Of a stretch of 64,000 bases of DNA, positions 29,229 to 37,122 are shown in pieces. The translations under genes and the position numbers were made by a program. Each line of letters begins with the position of its first letter. Position 1 is the first letter of the stretch. The notes beneath the pieces were generated by a model. The model worked only from the letters and a program-made list of their open reading frames with translations. It made no database searches and was not told where the DNA came from. Origin of the DNA: Prescottella soli (GTDB lineage Bacteria > Actinomycetota > Actinomycetes > Mycobacteriales > Mycobacteriaceae); the NCBI RefSeq assembly GCF_040024445.1, contig NZ_CP157276.1, positions 1,302,001 to 1,366,000 of the forward strand, given 5' to 3'.

Positions 29229-29519
29229 ATGGCCGAGTTGCTGTCCGACACCGAGATCGACACCGCACTCACGAATCTCTCGCACTGGAGCCGCGACGGC
29301 GGCGCGCTGACCCGGACCGTCACGTCTGCGACGTTCCCGGACGCGATCGCCCTGGTCGACCGGGTCGCGGAGGTCGCCGAGTCGATCAACCACCACCCCG
29401 ACATCGACATCCGCTGGCGCAAGGTCACGTATTCGCTCTCGACGCACGCCGTCGGCGGGATCACGAAATTCGATCTGGAGCTGGCTCGACGGATCGACGA
29501 ACTGGCCGAGTCGGCATAG
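29229..29519 (+). CDS. phhB: Pterin-4a-carbinolamine dehydratase
   Basis: A 96-residue protein with the dehydratase motif 'SINHHPDIDIRWRKVTYSLSTHAVGGIT'. It dehydrates 4a-hydroxytetrahydrobiopterin, or acts as a pterin-binding accessory protein. In mycobacteria a homologue sits at the same position between mutT2 and pimE. Its last 59 bp overlap the 3' end of pimE on the opposite strand, an unusually long convergent overlap. Confidence 0.92.
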   Translation: MAELLSDTEIDTALTNLSHWSRDGGALTRTVTSATFPDAIALVDRVAEVAESINHHPDIDIRWRKVTYSLSTHAVGGITKFDLELARRIDELAESA

Positions 29520-30729
29520 CCGCGTACCGGCGGCCCGCGTACCCGACCCACAGGAAGACGACGAGCGCGCCGGCGACGTTGACCGCCCCCGCCCACGCGA
29601 GGGCGCCGGCGCGGGAGATCGACTCACCCTCGAACTGGTGGAGGACCCAGGGCACGCCGATCACCGTGACGGCGAGCCAGCACGCCGCGACGACCCGGGT
29701 GCCGACGAGGTGCCGGTAGGGGCCGTAGAACAGCCAGATCAGCATCGGCAGCACCCACACCCAGTGGTGGACCCACGAGATCGGCGAGACCAGCAGCCCG
29801 AACAACTCCACCAGCAGGAGCGTGCCCAGCCGGTCGTCGCGGGCGAGCGCGCTCCAGGCGAAGAAGGCGAGCGCCGCCGCGACCACGACCCCCGCGATCC
29901 ACACCGGGCCGGAGCCCACGTCGTGGCCGGCGAGGCGGCTGAGTGCGCCGCGCAACGACTGGTTCCACGCCGACCCGACGGGGCCGATCCGGTCGGCGTC
30001 GCCGAACTTGGAGGAGAAGTAGTCGCGCGCCTGGGCGCTGATCACGAGGTAGCTCACACCGACGGTCCCCGCGAAGGCCACCGCGGAGAACACCGCGGCG
30101 CGCCACCGTCGCTGTGCGAGGAAGTACAACCCCGTCACGGCGGGTGTGAGCTTGATACCGGCGAGGATGCCGACGATTCCACCGGACACCCACCAACGGG
30201 TGCTGCGGACGGCCAGCATCGCGCCGAGCACCAGGAATACGTTGACCTGGCCGTAGTCCAGGGTCGTGCGCACCGGTTCGGTCCACACCCCGATCGCGGT
30301 CCACAACATCGCGACGTGCTGCCAGTGGCGCTCACGGGCGGTCTCGCCGAGCAGCAACTCGAGGCTGATCCGGATCACCCAGAACAGCGCGAGGACGGTT
30401 CCCAACTGCCAGCAGAAGCCGACCAGCCCGAACGGCAGGTAGTGCAGTGGCAGGAAGACCAGTGCCGCGAACGGCGGGTAGGTGAACGGAAGCGGGAAAT
30501 CCGGAGTCTGCTCCGAGTAGGTGAACCCGTAGAGATCGCCCCGCAGCAGCGCCGCCGAACCGTCGACATAGACGTGGAGGTCGACGAAATTCGTGCCGTT
30601 CGGCGTGAGGACGGTCCACAGCAGCCTCGTCGATACCGCCACGGCGAGTACGAGCGGCGCCCACCGGACGAGCCCGCGGTACGCCGCGCGGATGCGCGAT
30701 CCCCGCTCGGCACGTGAATGCTGAGTCAC
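29461..30729 (-). CDS. pimE: Polyprenyl-phosphate mannosyltransferase PimE
   Basis: GT87-family membrane mannosyltransferase of 422 residues, with about ten hydrophobic helices. PimE adds the fifth mannose in polar PIM synthesis (Ac1PIM4 to Ac1PIM5) on the periplasmic side, using polyprenyl-phosphate mannose. The essential aspartate of the family corresponds to Asp50 in 'NFVDLHVYVDG' in the first loop. GTG start at 30729 follows AGGGAGAG. The locus also carries lpqW, whose mycobacterial product works at the same pathway branch point. Confidence 0.92.
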   Translation of the reverse strand: MTQHSRAERGSRIRAAYRGLVRWAPLVLAVAVSTRLLWTVLTPNGTNFVDLHVYVDGSAALLRGDLYGFTYSEQTPDFPLPFTYPPFAALVFLPLHYLPFGLVGFCWQLGTVLALFWVIRISLELLLGETARERHWQHVAMLWTAIGVWTEPVRTTLDYGQVNVFLVLGAMLAVRSTRWWVSGGIVGILAGIKLTPAVTGLYFLAQRRWRAAVFSAVAFAGTVGVSYLVISAQARDYFSSKFGDADRIGPVGSAWNQSLRGALSRLAGHDVGSGPVWIAGVVVAAALAFFAWSALARDDRLGTLLLVELFGLLVSPISWVHHWVWVLPMLIWLFYGPYRHLVGTRVVAACWLAVTVIGVPWVLHQFEGESISRAGALAWAGAVNVAGALVVFLWVGYAGRRYAAMPTRPVRRSVEPAPDRIS

Positions 30730-31099
30730 TGGTCGACGCTCTCCCTGATCGGTGTGCTGACTGGAAGCACCCAGTGTGGCCCAGCGGCGGGAAGGACCAG
30801 GTGTCGCGTCAGCCTAACCCGATGGGAACGGCGTCCGAAAATACCTTGCTCATCAGTAACAGTTGCATCAAGGATCACATTCTCCCCATATGTCACGCGA
30901 TATTGTCACCAGGCAATGGCAGTCACGTCACAGCTTGCATAGACTTCTCCGCGACGCAGATCACGAATGGGTCGTACGGACAAGTCTGTACACACCAGGG
31001 GCCGATCCCTAGAGTGGCCCGCGACCGGGACGGACGGCAGCGTCCACCCGGTAGACCGACGCTGCACCGCCGGCGTCTGAAGACAAGGATGGGGAAACC
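30730..31099. other. Intergenic region between pimE and the secreted protein gene
   Basis: A 370-bp gap with divergent promoters on both sides. The middle part (about 30830-30960) is clearly less GC-rich than the flanks and contains several TGTCAC/GTCAC half-like motifs, but no clean palindrome. A plus-strand frame at 30714-31103 has no ribosome site or recognisable product and is not annotated. Confidence 0.6.
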
Positions 31100-31855
31100 G
31101 TGATTCGTAACCGAGGAATGCGACGAGCAGTCACCGCGTGTGCAGTTGCGGCCGCCGCCGCGCTCGCTGTCCCGGCCAATGCGGCCGCACAGCCGACGCC
31201 TCCCGGCATCCCCGAGGGCGTCTCGATCGATGCGCTGGCCTCCCTCGCCCCCGCCATCCTCGGCGCGGCCGCAGCCCCGCCGGACCTCAACGACGTCGAT
31301 GCCAAGGCCGATCTGCTGGCACAGGCCCGCGCCCTGCTCGAGGGTGCGAACCTGCCGCCGGAGCTCAAGTCCACGCTCGAGCGCGTCATCACCTTCCTCG
31401 ACGGCAGCGGCGGCGGCGGACCCGAGATCCCCAAGGACGGCCCGGTCATCGCGCAGTTCCTCTACCCCACCATCGGCAAGGGCTGCATCGCCCCGTCGAG
31501 CGATTCCGTCGGCACCGCGCTCGCGGTCCCCGGCCCGGCGCACCTGCCCCCGCCCGGACCGGCCGCCGGCCAGGCCGGCTTCGTCTTCACCGCGCTCGGC
31601 ACCGCGAAGGCGGCCCCGAACCAGGGCATGACGGTCACGTGGATCAACGTCGACAACGGTCGTCGCGAGACGCAGAACCTCACCACCGAGGCGCGGATCA
31701 ACCCGGACGGTCCGGCCACGCTGTCGGCGATCGCCAACACCGGCCCCGGACGTGTCCTCGCGGTCATCTCCGGCTCGCTGACCACCGAACCCGAGGGCGC
31801 CGCACCGATCACGTGCAACTTCCTGCCGACCGTCGGAATGTTCACGGTCGCGTAA
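31100..31855 (+). CDS. Secreted Ala/Pro-rich protein, Rv1158c-like
   Basis: A 251-residue exported protein with a signal peptide (cleavage near 'ANAAAQP', about residue 31). An Ala/Pro/Leu-rich helical segment follows, then a C-terminal domain of about 130 residues with two cysteines ('GKGCIAPSS' and 'ITCNFLP') that could form a disulfide. Position next to pimE and composition suggest the mycobacterial Rv1157c/Rv1158c family, of unknown cell-envelope role. GTG start at 31100. A near-perfect terminator follows the stop. Confidence 0.82.
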   Translation: MIRNRGMRRAVTACAVAAAAALAVPANAAAQPTPPGIPEGVSIDALASLAPAILGAAAAPPDLNDVDAKADLLAQARALLEGANLPPELKSTLERVITFLDGSGGGGPEIPKDGPVIAQFLYPTIGKGCIAPSSDSVGTALAVPGPAHLPPPGPAAGQAGFVFTALGTAKAAPNQGMTVTWINVDNGRRETQNLTTEARINPDGPATLSAIANTGPGRVLAVISGSLTTEPEGAAPITCNFLPTVGMFTVA

Positions 31856-31869
31856 CTCCCCACACTCGC

Positions 31870-31910
31870 AGCGCCCTGCCTCGACCGACGACCGGTCGAG
31901 GCAGGGCGCT
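31870..31910 (+). terminator. Terminator after the secreted protein gene
   Basis: Perfect 18-bp stem: AGCGCCCTGCCTCGACCG (31870-31887) and its complement at 31893-31910, with a 5-base loop, followed by CGTGTTTC. It lies 15 bp past the stop. Confidence 0.9.
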
Positions 31911-31935
31911 CGTGTTTCTCGGGCACAATTGCGGG

Positions 31936-32241
31936 ATGAAGGTCGAGATCCTGTACTTCGACGGGTGCCCAAATTGGCGGGAGGCGGGTGCGCGCGTGAG
32001 GCACGCGGCGGTGGCCGCGGCACTCCCGGAGCCCGAGATCACCTATCGGCGCGTCGAGACTGACGCGGAGGCAGCCGCGCTGCCGTTCGCCGGTTCACCG
32101 ACGATCCTGATCGACGGCGCCGACGCCTTCGGCGGCGAACCGGTGCCGCGGCTCGCGTGCCGGGTCTACCCGACGCCGGGCGGGCCGGCGGGCCTGCCGA
32201 CGGTCGGGCAACTGACCGACGCGTTCCTCGACCACACGTAG
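31936..32241 (+). CDS. Small thioredoxin-fold-like protein
   Basis: A 101-residue protein beginning 'MKVEILYFDGCPNW', with the strand-Cys-Pro pattern of small thioredoxin-like proteins often labelled alkylmercury-lyase-like or DF-family, and 'AGSPTILIDGADAF', which fits the cis-Pro loop. It has one active-site-like Cys (Cys11) and a second in 'LACRVYPTP'. Redox or metal-thiol handling is likely, but the substrate is unknown. The ribosome site is weak. It starts 25 bp after the strong terminator, so it has its own promoter. Confidence 0.8.
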   Translation: MKVEILYFDGCPNWREAGARVRHAAVAAALPEPEITYRRVETDAEAAALPFAGSPTILIDGADAFGGEPVPRLACRVYPTPGGPAGLPTVGQLTDAFLDHT

Positions 32242-32299
32242 CGCGAAGGCCGTCGCCCGTTCCGCTTTCGAGGCCGGGTCGTTCGTGGTAGACCGAGGA

Positions 32300-32638
32300 A
32301 TGGCCGACTTCACGCAGTCCATTCGTTCCCGGAACTCGCGGCGGTCCATCCTCTCGATCCGCTCCGAGGGATCGATCCTGTCGATCGGCAGCGTCGGGTC
32401 GATTCTGTCCGTCGGCAGCATCGGGTCGATCCTGTCCATCGGTTCGATCGGCTCGGCCGGATCGGTGTTGTCGTCGCTCTCGTTCGCGAGCGTCGGCTCG
32501 GCGCTGTCGGGTCTGTCGCGGTGGTCGCTGCTGTCGTGGCGCGCGGTGGGTCACTCCCCCGACCAACGGCCGCGGTTCGTGGTCGTCCCGGACGAACCCG
32601 ACCTCGTCGAGTCACCGACCCGTCACGTGCAGTCCTAG
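32300..32638 (+). CDS. Ser/Gly nonapeptide-repeat protein
   Basis: A 112-residue protein. Residues 23-55 are built from a 9-residue repeat (GSILSIGSV, GSILSVGSI, GSILSIGSI) with degenerate flanking copies from about 13 to 75. Alternating Ser and aliphatic residues with Gly turns are compatible with a small beta-solenoid or stacked beta-roll. No signal peptide or membrane anchor is visible; a Pro/acidic tail follows. I have a vague recollection of similar repeats in other actinobacteria but no function. The start is unsure: ATG at 32300 has GAGGA too close, and GTG at 32285 is the alternative. Confidence 0.72.
   Translation: MADFTQSIRSRNSRRSILSIRSEGSILSIGSVGSILSVGSIGSILSIGSIGSAGSVLSSLSFASVGSALSGLSRWSLLSWRAVGHSPDQRPRFVVVPDEPDLVESPTRHVQS
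32369..32449 (+). repeat. Three 27-bp tandem repeats inside the Ser/Gly-repeat gene
   Basis: Three in-frame 27-bp units (32369-32395, 32396-32422, 32423-32449) encode the GSILS[IV]GS[VI] nonapeptide. They differ mostly at synonymous positions, so selection has kept the peptide rather than the DNA. Confidence 0.85.
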
Positions 32639-33117
32639 TTCTCGTTCGGACGCCACTCCCCGAAGGGCCGCGGCCAGGACCGACCCTCGAGGCGCTCGAC
32701 GTCGCTGTTGAATCGGGCCAGGACGTTGCGCAGTTCCACGACGTCCTCGTCCGACCAGCCGTCGAGCACGGTTCCGATGCCGCGGCGGTTGAGGTCGCGG
32801 TCCTCGTGCAGCTGATCGAGCCCGGCCCGCGTCGGCGTGATCTTGCGTGCGGCGCCGCCGTCGGGATCGGCCAGACGCTCGACGTAGCCGCGCCGTTCGA
32901 GGGCCCCGACCTGCCGATTGATGGTCGAGATGTCGAGCCGGAACGCCTCCGAAAGTTCCTTGAGGCTCATCGGCGGTTCCAGTTCGAGGCGGGCAAGGAT
33001 CAGGTAGGCCGACCGGTCGAGCTTCTGACCTCCGCGCTGACGAGCCAGCGCGTGGTACCGGGACAGCAGCGTCAACTCGTACTCGATCTCCGTCTGCGTC
33101 CCGTCCGCCTCGAACAC
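32635..33117 (-). CDS. MarR-family regulator
   Basis: A 160-residue MarR-type winged-HTH regulator: 'SLKELSEAFRLDISTINRQVGALERRGYVERLADPDGGAARKITPT' is the recognition helix and wing. The GTG at 33117 is preceded by GAGAAGG and places the operator palindromes upstream of the gene; longer frames would run through them. Divergent from an MFS exporter, so it is presumably that exporter's ligand-responsive repressor. Overlaps the end of the Ser/Gly-repeat gene by 4 bp, convergently. Confidence 0.87.
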   Translation of the reverse strand: MFEADGTQTEIEYELTLLSRYHALARQRGGQKLDRSAYLILARLELEPPMSLKELSEAFRLDISTINRQVGALERRGYVERLADPDGGAARKITPTRAGLDQLHEDRDLNRRGIGTVLDGWSDEDVVELRNVLARFNSDVERLEGRSWPRPFGEWRPNEN

Positions 33118-33162
33118 ACCCGCCGCCTTCTCGCCCAGTGAACACAGTCTTTGTGCGCCATG

Positions 33163-33184
33163 CACACGGTGTGTACCGTACACA
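33163..33184. promoter_or_regulatory. MarR operator region
   Basis: Two overlapping palindromes: CACACGGTGTG (33163-33173) and TGTGTACCGTACACA (33170-33184), the latter perfect around a central base. They lie between the marR start (33117) and the MFS start (33230), the classical place for a MarR repressor. Confidence 0.75.
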
Positions 33185-33229
33185 CTCTTGCGATTTCGGT
33201 CTTCTAGCCCTTTTTTCGAGGAGTATCCC

Positions 33230-34675
33230 TTGACCTCATCCGTCGCGTCTGCGTCGACGGCGTCCACAGGCACCCGATCCGGCGGCAACGTCATCGTTGC
33301 GATCCTGGGTTTCTGCGGCATCGTCGTCTCCCTGATGCAGACCCTCGTGGTGCCGATCATTCCCCAGCTCCCGCACCTGATCTCCGCCTCGCCGGCCGAC
33401 GCCTCGTGGGCGATCACCGCGACGCTTCTCGCCGCCGCCGTCGTCACGCCAATCAGCGGCCGACTCGGCGACATGTACGGCAAGAAGCGCGTCCTGGTCG
33501 CGAGCTTGCTGCTCGTCGTCCTGGGATCGGTGGTCTGCGCCTTCGCGAACTCCCTGATCCCGCTCATCGTCGGTCGCGCACTCCAGGGCGCGTCCGTCGG
33601 CGTCATTCCGCTCGGCATCAGCATCCTGCGCGACGAACTGCCCCCGCGGAAGGTGGCCGGCGCAATGGCCATCGTCAGCGCGACGCTCGGTGTCGGCGGC
33701 GCGATCGGCCTGCCGGTCGCGGCGGCGATCGCGCAGGTCGCGGACTGGCATGTGCTCTTCTGGGTGTCCGCCGGACTGGGCCTGGCCTGCATGGCGCTTG
33801 CGCTCGTCATGATCCCGGAGTCGCCGGTCCGCACCCCCGGGCGCTTCGACTTCGTCGGCGCTGTCGGACTCAGCGCGGCCCTGATCCTGTTCCTGCTCCC
33901 GATCACGAAGGGCGGCACGTGGGGTTGGAGCGATCCCCTCACTCTGGGCCTGCTCGCGGCGTCGGCCGCGGTGTTCGTCGTGTGGGGGTTCATCCAGTTG
34001 CGGACCGCGCGCCCGCTGGTGGACCTGCGGGTGTCCGCGCGTCCGAACGTGCTGTTCACGAACCTGGCATCGATCGCCATCGGGTTCAGCATGTACGGGA
34101 ACTCGCTGACGCTTCCCCAGCTGCTGATGGCCCCGGAGTCGACCGGTTACGGACTGGGGCTCTCGATGATCAAGGCCGGTGTCGCGCTGGCGCCGGGCGG
34201 CCTCGTGATGATGGCGCTGTCACCGGTCTCCGCCAAGATCTCGGCATGGCGCGGACCGCGGTTCACCCTCATGGTGGGCTCGGTCGTGGTCGGCCTCGGC
34301 TACGTGTTCGTCTACTTCCTGTCCTCGTCGGTGTGGATGATCGTCGTCGGCGGCATGATCATCGGCGCGGGTGTGGGCCTGAGCTATTCATCGATGCCGG
34401 CCCTCATCATCGGTGCCGTTCCGGTGTCCGAGACCGCGGCCGCGAACGGGCTGAACTCGCTGATGCGGTCGATCGGAACGTCCAGCGCCGCAGCGGTGAT
34501 CAGCGTCGTGCTGGCCAGCATGACGGTCACCCTCGGGACCGCCACGATTCCCTCGTTCGACGCGTTCCGCGCCACGTTCGTCATCGCCATCGTGGCGGCC
34601 GTCGTCGCTCTCCTGTTCGCCTTCCTCATCCCGAAGTCGAAGCAGTCCGCAGCCGCCGGCAAGCAGCACGCCTGA
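33230..34675 (+). CDS. MFS drug-efflux transporter (DHA2 type)
   Basis: A 481-residue major-facilitator exporter with 12-14 membrane helices. The 'SPADASWAITATLLAAAVVTPISGRLGDMYGKKRVL' segment contains the motif A-like GRLGDMYGKKR between helices 2 and 3, and 'IGLPVAAAIAQ' fits the antiporter motif C region. Likely proton-driven efflux of a toxic compound. TTG at 33230 follows GAGGAG and is preferred over the frame from 33188, which overlaps the operator. A hairpin terminator follows. Confidence 0.9.
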   Translation: MTSSVASASTASTGTRSGGNVIVAILGFCGIVVSLMQTLVVPIIPQLPHLISASPADASWAITATLLAAAVVTPISGRLGDMYGKKRVLVASLLLVVLGSVVCAFANSLIPLIVGRALQGASVGVIPLGISILRDELPPRKVAGAMAIVSATLGVGGAIGLPVAAAIAQVADWHVLFWVSAGLGLACMALALVMIPESPVRTPGRFDFVGAVGLSAALILFLLPITKGGTWGWSDPLTLGLLAASAAVFVVWGFIQLRTARPLVDLRVSARPNVLFTNLASIAIGFSMYGNSLTLPQLLMAPESTGYGLGLSMIKAGVALAPGGLVMMALSPVSAKISAWRGPRFTLMVGSVVVGLGYVFVYFLSSSVWMIVVGGMIIGAGVGLSYSSMPALIIGAVPVSETAAANGLNSLMRSIGTSSAAAVISVVLASMTVTLGTATIPSFDAFRATFVIAIVAAVVALLFAFLIPKSKQSAAAGKQHA

Positions 34676-34689
34676 CGAGCGCCGTCGAG

Positions 34690-34733
34690 ACGCAGAAGGC
34701 CCGCACCGGCAATCCGGTGCGGGCCTTCGCGTC
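34690..34733 (+). terminator. Terminator after the MFS gene
   Basis: Stem AAGGCCCGCACCGG (34696-34709), loop CAAT, complement 34714-34727. Flanking bases extend the pairing with one bulge to about 34690-34733. Confidence 0.88.
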
Positions 34734-34742
34734 GTTCGGGCG

Positions 34743-34850
34743 TTACGGCGTCGGAGTCGTCGGGGCCTGACCACTGCCGGACGATCCGCCGGACGATCCC
34801 ACCCACAGGTTTGCGGCGATCGCGTACAGCAGGTTGATGAGGAAATCCAC
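34743..34850 (-). CDS. Possible small membrane peptide (35 residues)
   Basis: A 35-residue ORF: one hydrophobic helix ('VDFLINLLYAIAANLWVG') followed by a Gly/Ser-rich and Thr/Pro-rich tail. GTG at 34850 has GGAGGG only four bases upstream, which is short. No neighbour supports it and I do not recognise it, so it may be spurious. Confidence 0.35.
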   Translation of the reverse strand: MDFLINLLYAIAANLWVGSSGGSSGSGQAPTTPTP

Positions 34851-35020
34851 GAGACCCTCCACGTAGTAGCAGCATTCGGACCGTTGACCCTGTCCGAACC
34901 GGTCCGTCGGTCGGACCTGTACCGGGCATATCGCCGGCCCGCTCGACTCCGTTTCACCTCCCGTCGGTGCGGTAGCGTTGAACTCGCATCGTGTAGTCAC
35001 TCCAGACGGGAGTCACGACC

Positions 35021-35263
35021 GTGAGCAAAGAGAAGTGGTGGGTGCTGGCGGGGCCCGAAAGCGGGTGGTCCCTCGAACAGCGCCCGAACGGCGATCACGT
35101 GGTCGTCAATCGGGCCACGTCCGAGGAACACGTGCTCGCCGGGTATCAGTGGATGCACGTCAAGCACGACGACGCCGAAACCGGAACTCCGGCACATGCA
35201 CTCAAGGTGCTCGGCGAGGGCCCACCGCCGTTCGGCAACTGGATGGAACTTCACGGCTCCTGA
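35021..35263 (+). CDS. Small hypothetical protein (80 residues)
   Basis: An 80-residue soluble protein starting GTG at 35021, nine bases after GGGAG. It is rich in Trp, His and Glu ('KWWVLAGPESGWSLEQRPNGDHVVVN'), without signal peptide or membrane helix. I do not recognise a family. It precedes the SnoaL-like gene, but a KstR-type palindrome between them suggests separate control. Confidence 0.6.
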   Translation: MSKEKWWVLAGPESGWSLEQRPNGDHVVVNRATSEEHVLAGYQWMHVKHDDAETGTPAHALKVLGEGPPPFGNWMELHGS

Positions 35264-35290
35264 CAGTTCACCCCATTCCGGGCAAAAAAC

Positions 35291-35304
35291 TGAAACACGT
35301 TCCA
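35291..35304. promoter_or_regulatory. KstR-type palindrome upstream of SnoaL-like gene
   Basis: TGAAACACGTTCCA matches the KstR consensus TNNAACNNGTTNNA at every fixed base, 72 bp upstream of the SnoaL-like ORF. KstR represses steroid-catabolism genes in mycobacteria and rhodococci. Confidence 0.6.
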
Positions 35305-35375
35305 GCCGTGCGTTAGGTTGCAGGAGAACTCGCCCACGCGGCGGGTGACCGCAACCGAGCAGGAGGAGCGCAGCG

Positions 35376-35876
35376 ATGGCGTGGACCCGCGACGAACTCG
35401 AGGCCGCATTCGCGAACTACCAGAAGACCGTGGTCGAGGCGACGCAGACCAGGGACTGGAACATCTTTGCCGACCAGTTCACCGAGGACGCGACCTACCT
35501 GGAGCACGCGTTCGGGAGCTTCTCCGGTCGAGAGGAGATCCGCCGCTGGGTGACGCGCACCATGACCGCCTTCCCCGGCAACCGGATGCCCGAGTTCCCG
35601 GTCTCGTGGTACGTGATCGACGAGGAGCGCGGCTGGGTGATCTGCGAGGTGCAGAACCCGATGGAGGATCCGGGTGACGGCACCGAGCACGGCGCCGCGA
35701 ACATCACGATCCTCCACTACGCGGGCGACAACCTGTGGTCGCACGAAGAGGACGCCTACAACCCGATGAACTTTCTGTCGATGGCGAAGAAGTGGTGCCG
35801 GCACGCCGACAAGTCGGGGAATCTGCCCGACGACGCCCGGGTCTGGCTCGACAAGATGGCCAACGTCCCGGGCTGA
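35376..35876 (+). CDS. SnoaL/NTF2-fold protein
   Basis: A 166-residue protein of the SnoaL-like/NTF2 superfamily: 'NYQKTVVEATQTRDWNIFADQFTEDATYLEHAFGSFSGREEIRRWVTRTM' is the typical helix-strand start. Such folds include ketosteroid isomerases, polyketide cyclases and small hydrolases, so the reaction cannot be named. A GGAGGAG site precedes the ATG. The upstream KstR-type palindrome suggests a link to steroid metabolism. A second SnoaL-like gene lies in the cyp51 operon (50579-51130). A terminator follows. Confidence 0.85.
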   Translation: MAWTRDELEAAFANYQKTVVEATQTRDWNIFADQFTEDATYLEHAFGSFSGREEIRRWVTRTMTAFPGNRMPEFPVSWYVIDEERGWVICEVQNPMEDPGDGTEHGAANITILHYAGDNLWSHEEDAYNPMNFLSMAKKWCRHADKSGNLPDDARVWLDKMANVPG

Positions 35877-35894
35877 CAGGGGCCGCGAACGACG

Positions 35895-35924
35895 ACGGGC
35901 GCCCTCCGTGTGGAGGGCGCCCGT
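35895..35924 (+). terminator. Terminator after the SnoaL-like gene
   Basis: Perfect 13-bp stem ACGGGCGCCCTCC (35895-35907), loop GTGT, complement to 35924, then TTCGTG. It also serves the convergent membrane protein gene. Confidence 0.9.
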
Positions 35925-35945
35925 TTCGTGTGCGCGAGGCGGACG

Positions 35946-36308
35946 TCAGTAACTCGTCCAGAGCACCGCGATGAGCGCGTTGACGATCGCCAGGATGCCG
36001 ACGATGTGCGCGAAGTTGGGGTTGCCCTCGCCCCGCTTCTGGCGGGCCCGCCCGATCTCCGCGACGGCCACGATGACCAGCGTGATCAGCAGCTTCACGC
36101 CGATCTTGGACATGTTGTAGTCCTTGCCGAGCGATTCGACGGACTCGCCCAGGCCGACGATCACGATGCCCGACAGCAGCTGCACGCGGGCGCCCCAGAC
36201 CATCACCTCGCTGATCCGGGGAGCCTTCAGGACCGAGAGGTAACCGCCGACGATCGCGGCCATGCCCAGCAGGTGCACGGCGACGAGGATGTTGTAGAGG
36301 ACAGACAT
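35946..36308 (-). CDS. Small integral membrane protein
   Basis: A 120-residue protein with four hydrophobic helices (about 4-24, 36-54, 70-86 and 98-117) and a basic loop 'GRARQKRGEGN'. The layout resembles small mycobacterial membrane proteins of unknown function. The ATG follows a weak AAGG. No enzymatic residues are evident. It is alone between convergent and co-directional neighbours. Confidence 0.78.
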   Translation of the reverse strand: MSVLYNILVAVHLLGMAAIVGGYLSVLKAPRISEVMVWGARVQLLSGIVIVGLGESVESLGKDYNMSKIGVKLLITLVIVAVAEIGRARQKRGEGNPNFAHIVGILAIVNALIAVLWTSY

Positions 36309-36387
36309 ACCATTACCTTAGCTTTACGTACGGGGTGGACCTGCGCGTCGACCGGAAAATCAATCCTTGGTTGGACGTTTCGTCAGG

Positions 36388-37122
36388 CTACGACAGGAAG
36401 AACGGCCTCTGCATCGACCACTGCCCGTAGTCGGGCTTGAGGATCGAGTTGACGTCGACGCCGATTCCGTCGATCTGGCGCTTGTCGATCTCGAACTGGT
36501 GCAGGTGCGCCCTGGGGTGCACGAAGCCGGCGGGAGTGCCCCAGTTGTGCTGCCAGAACCAGGAACCGACACCCGCCCGCACGCAGCGGTCGATCGTCGG
36601 CGAGTTCGCGTAGACACCCACGTTCCTGTGACCGATCACGCTCTCCCAGCCGCGCAGGTACGGCGCGATGAGGTTGTCGAACTCCCCCGCCGACGGGTTG
36701 TCGTCGATCGACGCGTAGATGGGGCTGTTCTGCGGGCCGCCGGCCGCCAGGTGCAGTTCGCGGCCGCGCTGCGCGTGCCGGACGCCCGCGTCGTAGCCAC
36801 CGCGCCAGTCCGACGTCGCACCCTTGCCGAACTGGTAGCACGACACGATCTGCAGCCCGATGGCCGCCATGGCGGCGGCCTCGCCGAACTGCATCGGCTT
36901 GCCGAGCATCCACTCCGCACCCGGACGCCGGTCGGAGACGTAGCGGATGGCGCCGACGTGTCCGGCGAGCCGGATGCCGAGCGGCGACGGGACGCCTGCC
37001 GCGTAGTCGACGAGTGTCGCGGGTCCGGCATTCGCGATCGCGGGACCCGCCACGGCAGCCAGTCCGGCCGCTGCGGTGCCGGCCGCGGCGTACTTGAACA
37101 GTTGTCGTCTGGAGACCTGCAC
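36388..37122 (-). CDS. Tat-exported DUF1906 protein, Rv2525c-like
   Basis: A 244-residue exported protein. The N-terminus has a twin-arginine motif ('SRRQLFK') and a hydrophobic stretch ending near 'AIANAGP'. The mature part is a DUF1906 glycoside-hydrolase-like domain: 'LVDYAAGVPSP', 'IRYVSDRRPGAEWMLGKP', 'YASIDDNPSAGEF' and 'FWQHNWG'. M. tuberculosis Rv2525c, a Tat substrate of similar length linked to cell-wall integrity and beta-lactam response, is the best-known relative. GTG at 37122 is eight bases after GAGG; the frame also has a TTG at 37128. Confidence 0.85.
   Translation of the reverse strand: MQVSRRQLFKYAAAGTAAAGLAAVAGPAIANAGPATLVDYAAGVPSPLGIRLAGHVGAIRYVSDRRPGAEWMLGKPMQFGEAAAMAAIGLQIVSCYQFGKGATSDWRGGYDAGVRHAQRGRELHLAAGGPQNSPIYASIDDNPSAGEFDNLIAPYLRGWESVIGHRNVGVYANSPTIDRCVRAGVGSWFWQHNWGTPAGFVHPRAHLHQFEIDKRQIDGIGVDVNSILKPDYGQWSMQRPFFLS

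Noticed and set aside
30714-31103. Plus-strand frame of 129 codons in the pimE upstream gap
   Set aside because: No ribosome site, unusual composition, and it overlaps the pimE start and the next start codon.
36309-36335. Possible iron-box upstream of the small membrane protein (CCTTAGCTTTACG on plus strand)
   Set aside because: Too far from the DtxR/IdeR consensus; no symmetry.
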